A stretch of 64,000 nucleotides of DNA from Streptomyces sp. NBC_01754 (GTDB taxonomy: Bacteria > Actinomycetota > Actinomycetes > Streptomycetales > Streptomycetaceae), in the NCBI RefSeq assembly GCF_035918015.1, contig NZ_CP109132.1, positions 3,224,001-3,288,000 of the forward strand. Direction: 5' to 3'. Under the pieces are notes generated by a model. It was not told the origin of the DNA and made no database searches. It worked only from the letters and a program-made list of their open reading frames with translations. Position numbers and translations under genes: made by a program. This document shows, in pieces, positions 1 to 8,000 of this stretch. How positions within the stretch are numbered: the stretch's first letter is position 1; each line of letters starts with the position of its first letter.

Positions 1-972
1 CAAAGGGGCGTAGCCCCCGGCTGACTCGCCGCAGTCACCGCCTCAGTCACGAGCGCGCGTACCCCGCAGTCCGGGCACTCGGCCACGGGAGGGTCGCCGC
101 CGTCTCGGAAGGCTGAATGCTCGTCCAGTCCCAGGACGATCCACGCGTAGTTGGCAGCGGCGGACTCGACAGCGTCCGGCCATACCTGGTGGCAGAACAG
201 GCGGCTGGAGCCATCGTCGCCGTTGTAGGCGACCATGTCCCACTGCTCGCAGTCGGGGCACTTCACCGTCACGTCGGCGACCTTGGACAGCTCGCCCCGG
301 AGGTTGTTCATGCGCTGCTTGACCAGCGTCTCAATTCCTCTGAGCTGCAACCGGAACGAGCCCATGTCATCCTCGACGCCCTGAGCTTCGGCGGGTTCGA
401 GCCCTGGGATGAGGTGCCTGTGGATGAATGTGATCAGCGAGTCGAGCACCCTCGCCGCACGGGACTCGATGGCGTACGCGTTGTGCTTCAGCCCGTAGTG
501 CTGGAGGGCGTTGCGGTGGTCTGAAAGCTCTTTGATCCGTTTCCGGTCGTCCTCTTCGATTGCGAGGCGGGCAATGTTGCGGAGCCGGTCAAACGCGTCC
601 AGGGTGCCGCAGCTCCTTGAAGTCACCCTTCTGCCAAGCGTCGTGAGTCGCCTTCGTGGGGTCGGCGAAGATGAGGCTGAAGTACTCGCGCACAAGACGG
701 GCCTTGAGCAGCACCTCGGTGGCCGCCTGGAGGTGGAGCACCGTGTACTTGAGGTCGCGGGCACCGGGAGGCTTTTCGCCTTCGGTCAGATGTTGGAAGA
801 CACTCACCAAGTAGTCCATGCCGTTGGTCACGGGGGTGTGGGGCACGTTTGGCCGCGGGGACGGGTGTTCCGCCTTCTTCGCGCTCTGGGCGGGCACGGA
901 GGCCGGCGCCGGAGTCTGCTCCGCGCCGCCCTCGAGCTCGTCGGGGTGTTGCGCGTCTGTCTGGTCGGTCAT
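1..972 (-). pseudogene. HEPN-like protein with C-terminal zinc ribbon, frameshifted and cut by the window edge
   Basis: The reading frame starts at ATG 972 (MTDQTDAQ; GAGGG a few bases upstream; ATG 993 is an alternative). It ends early at 589. The neighbouring frame continues the protein from about 605 through position 1 without a stop. Removing one base near 606 joins them as KELRTLDAFDRLRNIA, so this is a one-base frameshift or a sequencing error. The N-terminal half has a helical segment (HLQAATEVLLKARL) and then RNALQH, which fits the Rx4H active-site motif of HEPN RNases. The C-terminal half has CPDC and a second CPDC pair, suggesting a zinc ribbon. HEPN proteins commonly act in RNA cleavage, toxin-antitoxin and defence systems; any such role here is inference. 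It lies next to a tRNA gene, a usual site for acquired DNA. Confidence 0.6.
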
Positions 973-1185
973 CGGGGCCCTCGCTGTACTCATGTGCCCC
1001 AAGGCTGCAGGGCGGCGGCTTGTAGGGATGGAACAACAATCAGCCCGTCGGCCGCCCGCCCCCATCGTCGCGCTCGGCCAGCGCCGCTGCATGCCAATTG
1101 CACGCTTGGCCACCGTTCGGCCACCACCGGGCGCCTGGCGGAGCCGCTGGGGTGGCGCATCGACAAGATTAAGGTAATGGAATGG

Positions 1186-1222
1186 AAAAAGCCCCAGGTC
1201 ACGGCGAGTGAGTCCTGGGGCT
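1186..1222 (-). terminator. intrinsic terminator after tRNA-Thr
   Basis: Read on the minus strand, AGCCCCAGG (1222-1214) pairs with CCTGGGGCT (1198-1190) and is followed by a run of five Ts. It begins 8 bases beyond the tRNA 3' end, the classic layout of a rho-independent terminator. Confidence 0.85.
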
Positions 1223-1229
1223 AATCCGA

Positions 1230-1302
1230 GCCGCCTTCGGGATTCGAACCCGAGACCTACGCATTACGAGTGCGTTGCTCTGGCCAGCTGAGCTAAGGCG
1301 GC
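1230..1302 (-). tRNA. tRNA-Thr (anticodon CGT)
   Basis: A complete cloverleaf is visible on the minus strand. The acceptor arm is GCCGCCT/AGGCGGC, the D-stem GCTC/GAGC, the anticodon stem ACGCA/TGCGT around loop CTCGTAA, and the T-arm contains GGTTCGAATCC. The anticodon CGT reads ACG (threonine). No CCA is encoded, as is common in actinobacteria. Confidence 0.95.
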
Positions 1303-1412
1303 ACGCTCCGTCGCACCATGGTGCGACCAGCAGCGACGCCAAGTCTACACAGTTTCCCAGGGTGCTCCGAACCACCCGTCCATAGGGACGCGGCCGCAAG
1401 CCCGGAGCACCG

Positions 1413-2942
1413 TCAGGAGCACTTCCTGCCGTCCTCGGGTGGCGTGCCCTCCAGCAGGTAGGTGTTGATCGCCGTGTCGACACAGTCGCTGCCGCGGCCG
1501 TACGCCGTGTGCCCGTCGCCCTCGTAAGTGAGGAGGCGGCCGGAGGAGAGCTGCGCGGCGAGCGACTTCGCCCACTTGTAGGGCGTGGCCGGGTCGCGGG
1601 TGGTACCGACGACGACGATCGGGGCGGCGCCCTCGGCCTCGGTGGGGTGGGGTGTGCCGGTCGGGGGGACGGGCCACGGGCCGCAGTTCAGGGCGGCCCA
1701 GGCGAAGCCCTTGCCGAAGACCGGTGAGGCCTTCTCGAAGTCGGGGAGGGCCCTCTCGACCTCTTCCGGACGCGTGAAGGCGGGTGCCATGTCGAGGCAG
1801 TTCACCGCGGCGTTGGCGAACATCAGGTTCGCGTACGTACCGTCCGGCTCGCGCTCGTAGTAGCTGTCGGCCAGCGCCAGCAGGCCGGAGCCGTCGCCCC
1901 GCTGGGCGCCGGCGAGCGCCTGCCGGAGCTGCGGCCAGGCCGCCTCGTCGTACATCGCGGCGATCACACCGGTCGTCGCCAGGGACTCGCCCAGCTTCCG
2001 GCTCTCCCCCGTCTCGATCGGCTTCGCGTCCAGGTCGGCGAAGAGCTTCTTCAGCGCGGTCGCCGCGTCGGCGGCGGACGTGGTGCCGAGCGGACAGTCC
2101 TTCTCCTTGACGCAGTCCGCCGCGAACGACTGGAACGCCGTCTCGAACCCGGCGGTCTGGTCGCGGTTGATGTCGGCCGCGGGGAGCGAGGGGTCCAACG
2201 CGCCGTCGAGAACGAGCCGGCCCACGCGGCTCGGGAACAGGTCGGCGTACGTCGCGCCGAGGAAGGTTCCGTACGAGGCCCCCACGTAGTGCAGCTTCTC
2301 GTCACCGAGCAGGGCGCGCAGGATGTCCATGTCCCTCGCCGTCTCGACCGTCGAGACGTGCGGGAGGATCTTGCCCGAGTGCTTCTCGCAGCCGGCCGCG
2401 AACGTGCTGAAGGCCTCGTTCAGCTTCGCGGCCTCCGCGTCGTCGTCGGGGGTCTGGTCCACCTGGGTGTAGGCGTCCATCTCCTTGCCGGTCAGGCAGG
2501 TGACGGGTTCGCTGCGGCCCACTCCGCGCGGATCGATGGCCACCATGTCGTACCGGGCGCGGACGGGCTCCGGGTAGCCGATCGCCGCGTATCCCTGGAG
2601 GTACCCGATGGCCGAACCGCCGGGGCCGCCCGGGTTCACCAGGAGTGAACCGATCCGTTCGCCCGGGCCCGTGGCCTTCTTGCGGGAGACGGCCAGGTCG
2701 ATGTCACCGCCGTCGGGCTTGGCGTAGTCGAGTGGGGCCTTCATGGTGGTGCACCGGAAACCCTCCACCCCGCAGTCCCGCCATCGCAGCTTCTGCCCGT
2801 AGTACGGCTGGAGCTCCTCGGCGACGGCGGAACCCGTGGCCGAGGCGCGGGGCGCCGATCCGCCGCCGCTGCAACCGGATACGAGAAGACCGGCGGTGGC
2901 GAGCGCGGTGGCGAAGACGGTGAACAGGCGCCTGGTGTCCAT
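1413..2942 (-). CDS. secreted alpha/beta-hydrolase lipoprotein, tripeptidyl aminopeptidase type
   Basis: This 509-residue protein begins with a lipoprotein signal peptide ending in the lipobox LVSGC (Cys24), so it should be anchored outside the membrane. The body is an alpha/beta hydrolase of the Streptomyces SlpD/SlpE tripeptidyl-aminopeptidase family. It has the oxyanion-type stretch NPGGPGGS (about 103-110), DPRGVGRS, the nucleophile elbow GASYGT with Ser223, and near the C-terminus TTRDPATP and GDGHTAYG, which supply the likely acid and histidine. Family members remove tripeptides from the N-termini of secreted proteins; the actual substrate cannot be read from sequence. It lies downstream of holB on the same strand but is separated by about 140 bases and probably has its own promoter. 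Confidence 0.88.
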   Translation of the reverse strand: MDTRRLFTVFATALATAGLLVSGCSGGGSAPRASATGSAVAEELQPYYGQKLRWRDCGVEGFRCTTMKAPLDYAKPDGGDIDLAVSRKKATGPGERIGSLLVNPGGPGGSAIGYLQGYAAIGYPEPVRARYDMVAIDPRGVGRSEPVTCLTGKEMDAYTQVDQTPDDDAEAAKLNEAFSTFAAGCEKHSGKILPHVSTVETARDMDILRALLGDEKLHYVGASYGTFLGATYADLFPSRVGRLVLDGALDPSLPAADINRDQTAGFETAFQSFAADCVKEKDCPLGTTSAADAATALKKLFADLDAKPIETGESRKLGESLATTGVIAAMYDEAAWPQLRQALAGAQRGDGSGLLALADSYYEREPDGTYANLMFANAAVNCLDMAPAFTRPEEVERALPDFEKASPVFGKGFAWAALNCGPWPVPPTGTPHPTEAEGAAPIVVVGTTRDPATPYKWAKSLAAQLSSGRLLTYEGDGHTAYGRGSDCVDTAINTYLLEGTPPEDGRKCS

Positions 2943-3080
2943 CCCCGGAGCGTAGCCGCAAGGCGATGACTCAACCGATTCCCGCCTCTTACGGGTGAAT
3001 TCGCGCGTCGCTGTGACCAGGGGGCCCAGGTCGCCAAGACGGAGAGGAGTGAGTCGCCAAGACGGGGCAGACGTGCGCCG

Positions 3081-4286
3081 TCAGCCGGCTCTCAACGCCA
3101 TGGTCATCGCCTCCACCGCCAGCAGCGGCGCGACGTTGCGGTCCAGGGCCTTGCGGCAGGCGATCACGGCCTCGATCCGCCGCAGGGTGCGCTCAGCGGT
3201 CGAGGACTCGGCGACGCGGTCGAGCGCGTCCCGTACGTCGGTGTTGGCGAGGGCGATCCTGGAACCGAGCTGGAGCGCCAGCACATCGCGGTAGAAACCG
3301 GTGAGCTCGGTGAGCGCGAGGTCCAGACTGTCGCGCTGGGTACGCGTCCTGCGGCGCTTCTGCTTGTCCTCCAGCTCCTTCATCGCCCCTGCCGTGCCCC
3401 GGGGCATCCGGCCGCCGGCGACGGCACCGAGCGCCGCCTTCAGCTCATCGGTCTCCTTGGTGTCGACCTCCTCCGCGACCTGCTTGGCGTCGTCGGTGGC
3501 CGTGTCGATCAGCTCCTGGGCCCCCTTGAGACACGCGCCGACGTCCTGGACCCGCAACGGGAGCTTGAGCACCGCCGCGCGCCGGGTGCGGGCCCGCTCG
3601 TCCGTGGCCAGACGGCGCGCCCTGCCGATGTGGCCCTGGGTGGCGCGGGCCGCGGCGGCCGCCCGGTCGGGTTCGACACCGTCCCGCCGGACGAGCACGT
3701 CCGCCACCGCGTCGACCGGCGGCGTACGCAGGGTGAGGTGGCGGCAGCGGGACCGGATGGTGGGCAGTACGTCTTCGAGCGACGGCGCGCAGAGCAGCCA
3801 CACGGTACGGGGGGCCGGCTCCTCCACCGCCTTCAGCAGGACGTTGCCCGCCCCCTCGGTGAGGCGGTCGGCGTCCTCGATGACGATCACCTGCCAGCGC
3901 CCGACGGCCGGCGAGAGCTGGGCACGGCGTACCAGCTCGCGGGTCTGCCCCACCCCGATGGAGAGCAGATCGGTGCGGATCACCTCGACGTCCGCGTGGG
4001 TCCCGATCAGCGCCGTGTGGCAGCCGTCGCAGAACCCGCAGCCCGGTGCCCCGCCCAGGGCACGGTCGGGACTGGTGCACTGGAGTGCCGCGGCGAAGGC
4101 GCGGGCGGCCGTCGACCGGCCCGAGCCAGGCGGGCCCGTGAACAGCCAGGCGTGGGTCATCCCGGATCCCGTAGGCGCGGGCTCGCCCGCGGACTGCGCG
4201 GTGACCAGCGCATCGGCGTCCCTGGCGGCGGCGCCGAGCTGCTCCCGCAGTCGGTCCTGTCCGACCAGTTCGTCCCATACGGTCAT
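3081..4286 (-). CDS. holB: DNA polymerase III subunit delta'
   Basis: This 401-residue AAA+ clamp-loader subunit belongs to the DnaX complex that loads the beta clamp. It starts MTVWDELVGQ. A P-loop-like GPPGSGRST has Arg where the ATP-binding Lys would be, which fits the non-hydrolysing delta' role. A cysteine cluster of CTSPD...CGFCDGC type matches the zinc module of clamp-loader AAA+ proteins. The sensor region VLLKAVEEP is followed by the C-terminal collar helices. Its position just after tmk is the conserved actinobacterial arrangement. The start ATG has GGCGG about six bases upstream. Confidence 0.9.
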   Translation of the reverse strand: MTVWDELVGQDRLREQLGAAARDADALVTAQSAGEPAPTGSGMTHAWLFTGPPGSGRSTAARAFAAALQCTSPDRALGGAPGCGFCDGCHTALIGTHADVEVIRTDLLSIGVGQTRELVRRAQLSPAVGRWQVIVIEDADRLTEGAGNVLLKAVEEPAPRTVWLLCAPSLEDVLPTIRSRCRHLTLRTPPVDAVADVLVRRDGVEPDRAAAAARATQGHIGRARRLATDERARTRRAAVLKLPLRVQDVGACLKGAQELIDTATDDAKQVAEEVDTKETDELKAALGAVAGGRMPRGTAGAMKELEDKQKRRRTRTQRDSLDLALTELTGFYRDVLALQLGSRIALANTDVRDALDRVAESSTAERTLRRIEAVIACRKALDRNVAPLLAVEAMTMALRAG

Positions 4287-4638
4287 GGGTCACCGCCCTT
4301 CCGGTGGTGTGTGGTGTCGTGCCGGGGAAGCCGGGTTCCATTGTGCGGGAGGGGTCTGACAGCCGGGACCATCCAAGCCTCGACCGGGCGTCACCCGCGA
4401 GGACCCAGGGGCCTCCGACGCGAAGACCACCGGCGAGCGCCCGGTGGCCCGAGGACGGCCCAGGCTTTCCCGGCCCCGGCCCCCGACTCCCGGCGCCCTC
4501 CGGCTCCCCCGCGAGACGACTCGGCGGGCCCGGCGTCCCGCGAGGCCGGAACCGGCCCTCGGAACCCCGGACCCGCCGTACTCCGACAGCGCGCGGCCCG
4601 ACGTACGCGCGCCTCGGCCTCGCGGCCCGACGTACTCC
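4287..4638. other. 352-base gap between tmk and holB
   Basis: No supported gene. The sequence is extremely GC-rich and low in complexity. GCGGCCCGACGTAC occurs twice, near 4587 and 4621, close to the tmk stop. A holB promoter and the tmk transcript end probably lie here, but no clear -10/-35 pair or strong terminator stands out. Confidence 0.4.
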
Positions 4639-7600
4639 TCAGCCCCGCGGCCTGCGGCCGCCACGGCCGCGGCGGTCCGGCTCGTCGTCCTGGGTGCCGA
4701 GCAGTTCGTCGGCCAAGGTCGGCAGGTCGTCGAGCGGGGTCTCCTCGGCCCAGTCGGGACGAGGACGCTGCCGACGACCCGACCGCTCCTCGGCCCCGTC
4801 GCCGGTCGGGGTGTCCTCACCGATCTGCGGCAGCTCGCGCGTGCGCTCGTTCTCGCCCTCGGACCCGCGGTGCGACCCGCGTTCGTCCCGGAAGACGCCC
4901 GGAGGCACCCGGTCCGTCGGGTTGTCCTCCCTCACGGGCGGCAGCACGGCCGTCTCGTCCGCGTCACGTACGGGGGGCAGCACGGTCGTCTCGTCGGTGG
5001 CCCGGGGGGCAGGGTCCTGCGGCCGGGCCAGCGGTACCGGCTGAGTGATCTCGTTCGGGTTCACCACCGGGGTCGGGACCGTGAGCTCGTTGTCCGGCGC
5101 CGACGGCCCGGCAGGGGCCGACGAGGCCGACTCCGCCGCGGCGGCCGCCTCGGCCCGGCGCCGCGCCTCCTCGGCACGCACCAGCGCCTGCTCCGCCTTG
5201 CGCTGCTTCTCCAGGCGGAGCTCCTCCGCCTCCTTGCGGAGCCGGGCCTCTTCGGCGGCCTGCTTGCGCAGACGTTCCTGCTCGGCCTCGCGCACCCGCT
5301 CCTCGGCCTCGATGCGGGCCCGCTGCTCCTCCGCGCGACGGCGGGCCTCCTCGGCACGCTGCCGGGCCTCCTCCGCCTGGCGTTCGGCCTCGCGCTGCCG
5401 CGCCTCTTCCTCCTCGCGGCGCCTGCGCTCCTCCTCCTCGGCGCGGAGCTTGGCGAGCTGCGCCTGGCGCTCGCGCTCCAGCCGCTCCTCCTCGGCCTTG
5501 CGGGCCGCCTCTTCCTCGGCCTTGCGGCGAGCCTCCTCCTCGGCCGCCCTGCGCGCCTCCTCCTGGGCCTTGATCTCGGCCTCGGAGAGCGGCAGAAGCT
5601 GGTCGAGCCGGTGCCGAACGACCGTGGTGATCGATTCCGGTTCCTGCCCGGCGTCGACCACGAGGTAACGGAACGGAGCGGCGGCCGCGAGCGTGAGGAA
5701 GCCCGACCGCACCCGGTTGTGGAACTCGGGCGGTTCGGACTCCAGCCGGTCGGGCGCCTCGGTGAAACGTTCCCGGGCTGTCTCCGGAGCGACGTCCAGA
5801 AGAACCGTCAGGTTCGGTACGAGCCCGCCCGTGGCCCACCGCGAGATCCGGGCGATCTCGGTGGGGGACAGGTCCCGGCCCGCGCCTTGGTAGGCGACGG
5901 ACGAGTCGATGTAGCGGTCCGAGATGACGACGGCACCACGTTCCAGCGCCGGCCGGACGACCGAGTCGACGTGCTCGGCGCGGTCCGCGGCGTACAGCAG
6001 GGCCTCGGCCCGGTTGGACAGTCCGGCCGAGGACACGTCGAGCAGGATCGAACGCAGCCGCTTGCCGATCGGGGTCGCCCCCGGCTCGCGGGTCACGACG
6101 ACCTCGTGGCCCTTGGCCCGGATCCACTCGGCGAGCGCCTCGACCTGGGTGGACTTGCCGGCTCCGTCGCCGCCCTCCACCGCGAGGAAGAAGCCCGTCG
6201 CCGAGGGCGCCACGGCCGGGTCGCCCCCGCGCAGCGCCTCACGCAGGTCCCGGCGGAGGGGAACGCCGGACCGGTCGTCGATCCGGGCGAGGACGACCAC
6301 GGCGACCGGCAGCAGCAGCGCGCCGATGAGCAGCAGCGCGAAGGCCGCTCCCCCGTGCGCGAAGACGAAGTCGCCGGAACCGAGCCGGTGCCGGCCGATG
6401 GCGGCAGCGAGCAGCGGGCCGCCCACCGCACCGAGGGCGACGAGCACTCCGACGACGGCCCGCAGGTGCTCGGTGGTCCTGGCCTGCCGCGACGGCTCGG
6501 TCTCCTGGTCGATGATCGCGTGACCGACCTGCGCGGCGACCCCGGCCGCGTAACCCGCGAGCAGCGTGAGGAACACCCCGGTCGCGGTGTCCGGCACCAG
6601 GGCGAGGGCGAGAAGCGCCACCCCGGTGACGGCGATGGCCAGCGCCAGCAGCCGACGCCGCGACAGGGCGGGCAGCACCTTCTGCGCGGTGCGCATACCG
6701 AGGGCGGTGCCGCCGATCAGGAAGAGGATCAGCAGGGCGAAGGTGGCGGGCCCCCCGTCCAGGTCGACGGCGTGCAGCACGAGGACCGCTGCGGCCGCCG
6801 CGACGGCTCCGGCGACCGCGGCGCACGCGGCGACGACGAGCCGCACCGAACCGGTACGTCCCTTGTCGGGCCCGGAGCCGGTGCCCGGCCGGCGCAGCCC
6901 TTCCAGCGGCGAGCGCGGCCTCGGAGTGGTGGTGCCCGGGATCTCGAGGAAGTACAGGGCCGAGATCGAGGCCGAGAACAGTCCGGCCGCGACGTACGAC
7001 CCGAGGGCCGCCTGGTGGAAGGAGAACCACTCGAACCCGGTCCCCAGCAGCTCACCGATCAGCGCCGCGACCAGGAGTACGGCCGCGGCGGCGGGAATCG
7101 CCAGGAAGTTCGTCCGCAGGGAGAGCCTGTGCAGCGTGTCGAGGTGGTCGGGCAGCGGACGTACGGCGGCGCCTTCGATGGGCGGGGCGGGCAGCAGCGC
7201 CGGGGCGGCGCTCTCCTTGGCCACCGTCCACAGGCGTTCGCCGACACCGGTCACGAAGACGGTGATCAGGATCATCATGAGCGCCTTGTCCGGCACCCAG
7301 TCGATCCACAGCGGCGCGACGACCAGCAGCGCGAGCCGCGACCCGTCCGCCCCGATCATCAGCCACCGGCGGTCCAGCGGGCCGCCGGGCGCCGTGAGCG
7401 ACGTCAGTGGTCCGAGGAGTACGGCTCCGAAGAGCACGGTGGAAAGGATCCGGGCACCGAACACGGCGGCCACGGCAAAGGCCGCCCCGCGGTATCCGGT
7501 GCCGAACGAGCCCTCGACGACCGCCGCTTGCAGCGACAACAGCACCAGCACGAGAACGGCGAGTGCGTCGCCGATACTGCCGACGAGCTGGGCGCTCCAC

Positions 7601-7713
7601 AACCGCCGGAGCGGGGGAACACGCAGGAGGGCTCGTACGGCGCGCTCGCGTGAGTCTGCGGCAAGTGTGTCGGAGGTGGGGCTCACGACCGGTGGCTGCT
7701 CGGCTCGCGTCAT
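4639..7713 (-). CDS. tmk: membrane (MFS-like) domain fused to thymidylate kinase
   Basis: This 1024-residue protein has three parts. Residues about 25-480 form a polytopic transporter-like region with roughly a dozen hydrophobic segments (LVLVLLSLQAAV, VLLVAALIGELL and others). Residues about 505-715 are dTMP kinase: EGGDGAGKST (Lys520), TREPGATPIG, and DRYIDSS in the lid/base-binding region. Residues about 720-870 are a highly charged Glu/Arg/Ala coiled coil, followed by a disordered acidic tail. Thymidylate kinase phosphorylates dTMP to dTDP for DNA synthesis. Most bacterial Tmk proteins are about 210 residues; the large fusion with a membrane domain is characteristic of Streptomyces relatives. 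It probably places the kinase at the membrane, although the transporter half's function is unknown. Confidence 0.9.
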   Translation of the reverse strand: MTRAEQPPVVSPTSDTLAADSRERAVRALLRVPPLRRLWSAQLVGSIGDALAVLVLVLLSLQAAVVEGSFGTGYRGAAFAVAAVFGARILSTVLFGAVLLGPLTSLTAPGGPLDRRWLMIGADGSRLALLVVAPLWIDWVPDKALMMILITVFVTGVGERLWTVAKESAAPALLPAPPIEGAAVRPLPDHLDTLHRLSLRTNFLAIPAAAAVLLVAALIGELLGTGFEWFSFHQAALGSYVAAGLFSASISALYFLEIPGTTTPRPRSPLEGLRRPGTGSGPDKGRTGSVRLVVAACAAVAGAVAAAAAVLVLHAVDLDGGPATFALLILFLIGGTALGMRTAQKVLPALSRRRLLALAIAVTGVALLALALVPDTATGVFLTLLAGYAAGVAAQVGHAIIDQETEPSRQARTTEHLRAVVGVLVALGAVGGPLLAAAIGRHRLGSGDFVFAHGGAAFALLLIGALLLPVAVVVLARIDDRSGVPLRRDLREALRGGDPAVAPSATGFFLAVEGGDGAGKSTQVEALAEWIRAKGHEVVVTREPGATPIGKRLRSILLDVSSAGLSNRAEALLYAADRAEHVDSVVRPALERGAVVISDRYIDSSVAYQGAGRDLSPTEIARISRWATGGLVPNLTVLLDVAPETARERFTEAPDRLESEPPEFHNRVRSGFLTLAAAAPFRYLVVDAGQEPESITTVVRHRLDQLLPLSEAEIKAQEEARRAAEEEARRKAEEEAARKAEEERLERERQAQLAKLRAEEEERRRREEEEARQREAERQAEEARQRAEEARRRAEEQRARIEAEERVREAEQERLRKQAAEEARLRKEAEELRLEKQRKAEQALVRAEEARRRAEAAAAAESASSAPAGPSAPDNELTVPTPVVNPNEITQPVPLARPQDPAPRATDETTVLPPVRDADETAVLPPVREDNPTDRVPPGVFRDERGSHRGSEGENERTRELPQIGEDTPTGDGAEERSGRRQRPRPDWAEETPLDDLPTLADELLGTQDDEPDRRGRGGRRPRG

Positions 7714-8000
7714 CCGCCCAGCCTATCGGCAGCTCCGGGAAGCCCGAGGGGCGCACCCGAACATATGCCCGTCATGGATGGACCGGGCGGGGACGGGGTA
7801 CCCGCTGGGTGCGAGATCCGTCGTGGCGGGACGGCTCGCGGACGGCCGTCCCGCGAACGGCGCGCGGCCCCGGAGCCGGGGTCCGAGAAGCGGCAGTGAC
7901 GGACGACAGGTGCCGACGCGGGCCCCACGGGCCCCGGCTCCCGCCGAGGCAAGCCCGACGGGCACCGGGGCCGGCTCCCCCGGCCGCCCCGGCCCGCGTC
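7714..8000. other. GC-rich spacer between topA and tmk
   Basis: No gene is supported. Self-complementary blocks such as GGGCCCCACGGGCCCC (about 7920-7935) and the CCGGGGCCGG / CCGGCCGCCCCGG stretch just past the topA stop could form the topA transcription terminator, without a T-run. Confidence 0.35.

Noticed and set aside
4444..7653. 1069-codon plus-strand frame opposite tmk
   Set aside because: It mirrors the tmk reading frame; low-complexity Arg/Gly translation and no ribosome site.
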